DNA of 7,057 nt from Verrucomicrobiales bacterium (GTDB taxonomy: Bacteria > Verrucomicrobiota > Verrucomicrobiia > Verrucomicrobiales > Verrucomicrobiaceae). The notes below the pieces were generated by a model, which was given only the letters and a program-made list of their open reading frames with translations, had not been told where the DNA came from and did not search any database. Location: NCBI GenBank assembly GCA_003453085.1, contig DMMK01000695.1, forward strand, positions 1 through 7,057, read 5' to 3'. The stretch's first letter is position 1. Each line of letters begins with the position of its first letter. Shown one piece after another: positions 6,770-7,057 of the stretch. The position numbers were made by a program, and so were the translations under genes.

Positions 6770-6939
6770 GCTCATGCTTTTGGGACCTCAAAAGGGCCCC
6801 TTCCCCCTCGTTTTTAGCCTGATTGCGGGCTTGCTTCGACCCTGAAAGCATGCAGCGGGGCACGTCTGGATGAAGGTCCTGTTCAGAATCGGCCTCAGTT
6901 GGTCTTCGATTTTTGTCCAAAACCATTCAGAATGCGCCG

Positions 6940-7057
6940 ATGCCACCCTGGATCGAGTATTCCGCCTGTGCTGTCTGTGCCATTTCAGGCGTCCTTGCTG
7001 CCGAAGGCAAGCGCATGGATCTTTTCGGGGCCGTGGTGCTCGCCCTCGTCCCCGCCG
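6940..7057 (+). CDS. UPF0126 / TRIC-type cation channel family membrane protein (partial, N-terminal 39 codons)
   Basis: This is a partial gene cut by the window end, with 39 complete codons plus one base. The visible residues are MPPWIEYSACAVCAISGVLA followed by AEGKRMDLFGAVVLALVPA. They follow the start of the UPF0126 repeat (E. coli YicG reads [31 protein letters not shown]), which belongs with the trimeric intracellular cation channel family. Members are about 200-aa, seven-helix inner-membrane proteins built from two similar three-helix repeats; the substrate in bacteria is probably K+ or another small cation. The family Thr in VTA is Pro38 here, and the diagnostic GGG would come just after the window end. 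The ATG at 6940 aligns with family N-termini. An in-frame TTG at 6913 would add nine residues, and neither start has a clear Shine-Dalgarno. It diverges from nuoH across 235 nt; a link with complex I is not established. Confidence 0.75.
   Translation, partial: MPPWIEYSACAVCAISGVLAAEGKRMDLFGAVVLALVPA

Larger units (their letters stand above)
6705..6939. other. Divergent intergenic control region between nuoH and the UPF0126-like gene
   Basis: This 235-nt stretch separates the two divergent start codons. It holds a perfect CRP-type palindrome and a plausible sigma70-like nuoH promoter, both on the nuoH side. A short hairpin-capable repeat, cttttg-ggacct-caaaag (6777-6794), lies beside a G/C tract (6794-6808). 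I could not find a convincing -35/-10 pair for the plus-strand gene. A 64-codon minus-strand frame (6732-6926) crosses the region but has no ribosome site and no recognisable protein character, so I treat the region as non-coding. Confidence 0.75.

Noticed and set aside
6777..6794. Small inverted repeat cttttg-ggacct-caaaag, possibly a hairpin or second operator
   Set aside because: Arms are only six bases, the loop is six, and there is no T-run; such repeats are common by chance in 235 nt.
6613..6822. 69-codon plus-strand frame crossing the nuoH start
   Set aside because: It is mostly antisense to nuoH and runs through the promoter region, with no protein-like character.
6773..6852. Distant inverted pair catgcttt (6773-6780) and aaagcatg (6845-6852)
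   Set aside because: Eight-base arms 64 nt apart are expected about as often as not by chance in a region this long, and nothing else supports pairing.
6732..6926. 64-codon minus-strand frame in the divergent control region
   Set aside because: It has no ribosome site, no recognisable motif, and overlaps the operator and promoter elements. The composition looks random.
6913..6939. Upstream TTG start for the UPF0126-like gene
   Set aside because: It would add nine residues not expected from the family, and has no Shine-Dalgarno; the ATG at 6940 fits homologue N-termini better.

Overview
The window carries the membrane half of a bacterial respiratory complex I (NDH-1) operon, nuoH-I-J-K-L-M-N. 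It lies entirely on the minus strand and fills positions 1 to 6704. A divergent gene on the plus strand begins at 6940 and is cut by the window end. Its first 39 residues match the start of the UPF0126 / TRIC-type (E. coli YicG-like) cation channel family. nuoN is cut by the other window end, with 175 complete codons present. The intact genes show no frameshift or stop, and there is no mobile element, CRISPR array, tRNA or rRNA.

Organism: the DNA is moderately GC-rich. The subunits are clearly bacterial but unlike those of E. coli: a long NuoH (422 aa) with loop insertions, a NuoM with an unusual central region (FHELALIPTF, SWAAPAYATAPTP, LKKFGLYG), and Shine-Dalgarno motifs at only some genes. 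From memory, such NuoM wording fits Verrucomicrobiota or a related group (possibly Acidobacteriota). This is a moderate-to-low confidence inference.

Layout, in transcription order from right to left: a 235-nt divergent control region (6705-6939), nuoH (quinone-site subunit), nuoI (two 4Fe-4S clusters), nuoJ and nuoK (E-channel subunits), then the three antiporter-like subunits nuoL, nuoM and nuoN. Gaps are 12, 4, -1, 24, 12 and 21 nt, which indicates one polycistronic transcript. NuoI passes electrons to quinone bound at NuoH. The released energy is thought to be transmitted through the charged axis of NuoH/J/K into the channels of NuoN/M/L to pump protons. The peripheral-arm genes nuoA-G are not next to nuoH; the operon starts at nuoH here, so they must lie elsewhere or be missing.

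Points worth a second look: (1) a perfect 18-nt palindrome matching the CRP-type half-sites TGTGA-N6-TCACA, immediately upstream of a plausible nuoH promoter; (2) NuoM has leucine where the essential TM7 lysine should be, with an extra lysine next to the TM8 lysine; (3) the inferred nuoH promoter would give an almost leaderless mRNA. I see no wholly new system: this is a core respiratory operon with some lineage-specific features.
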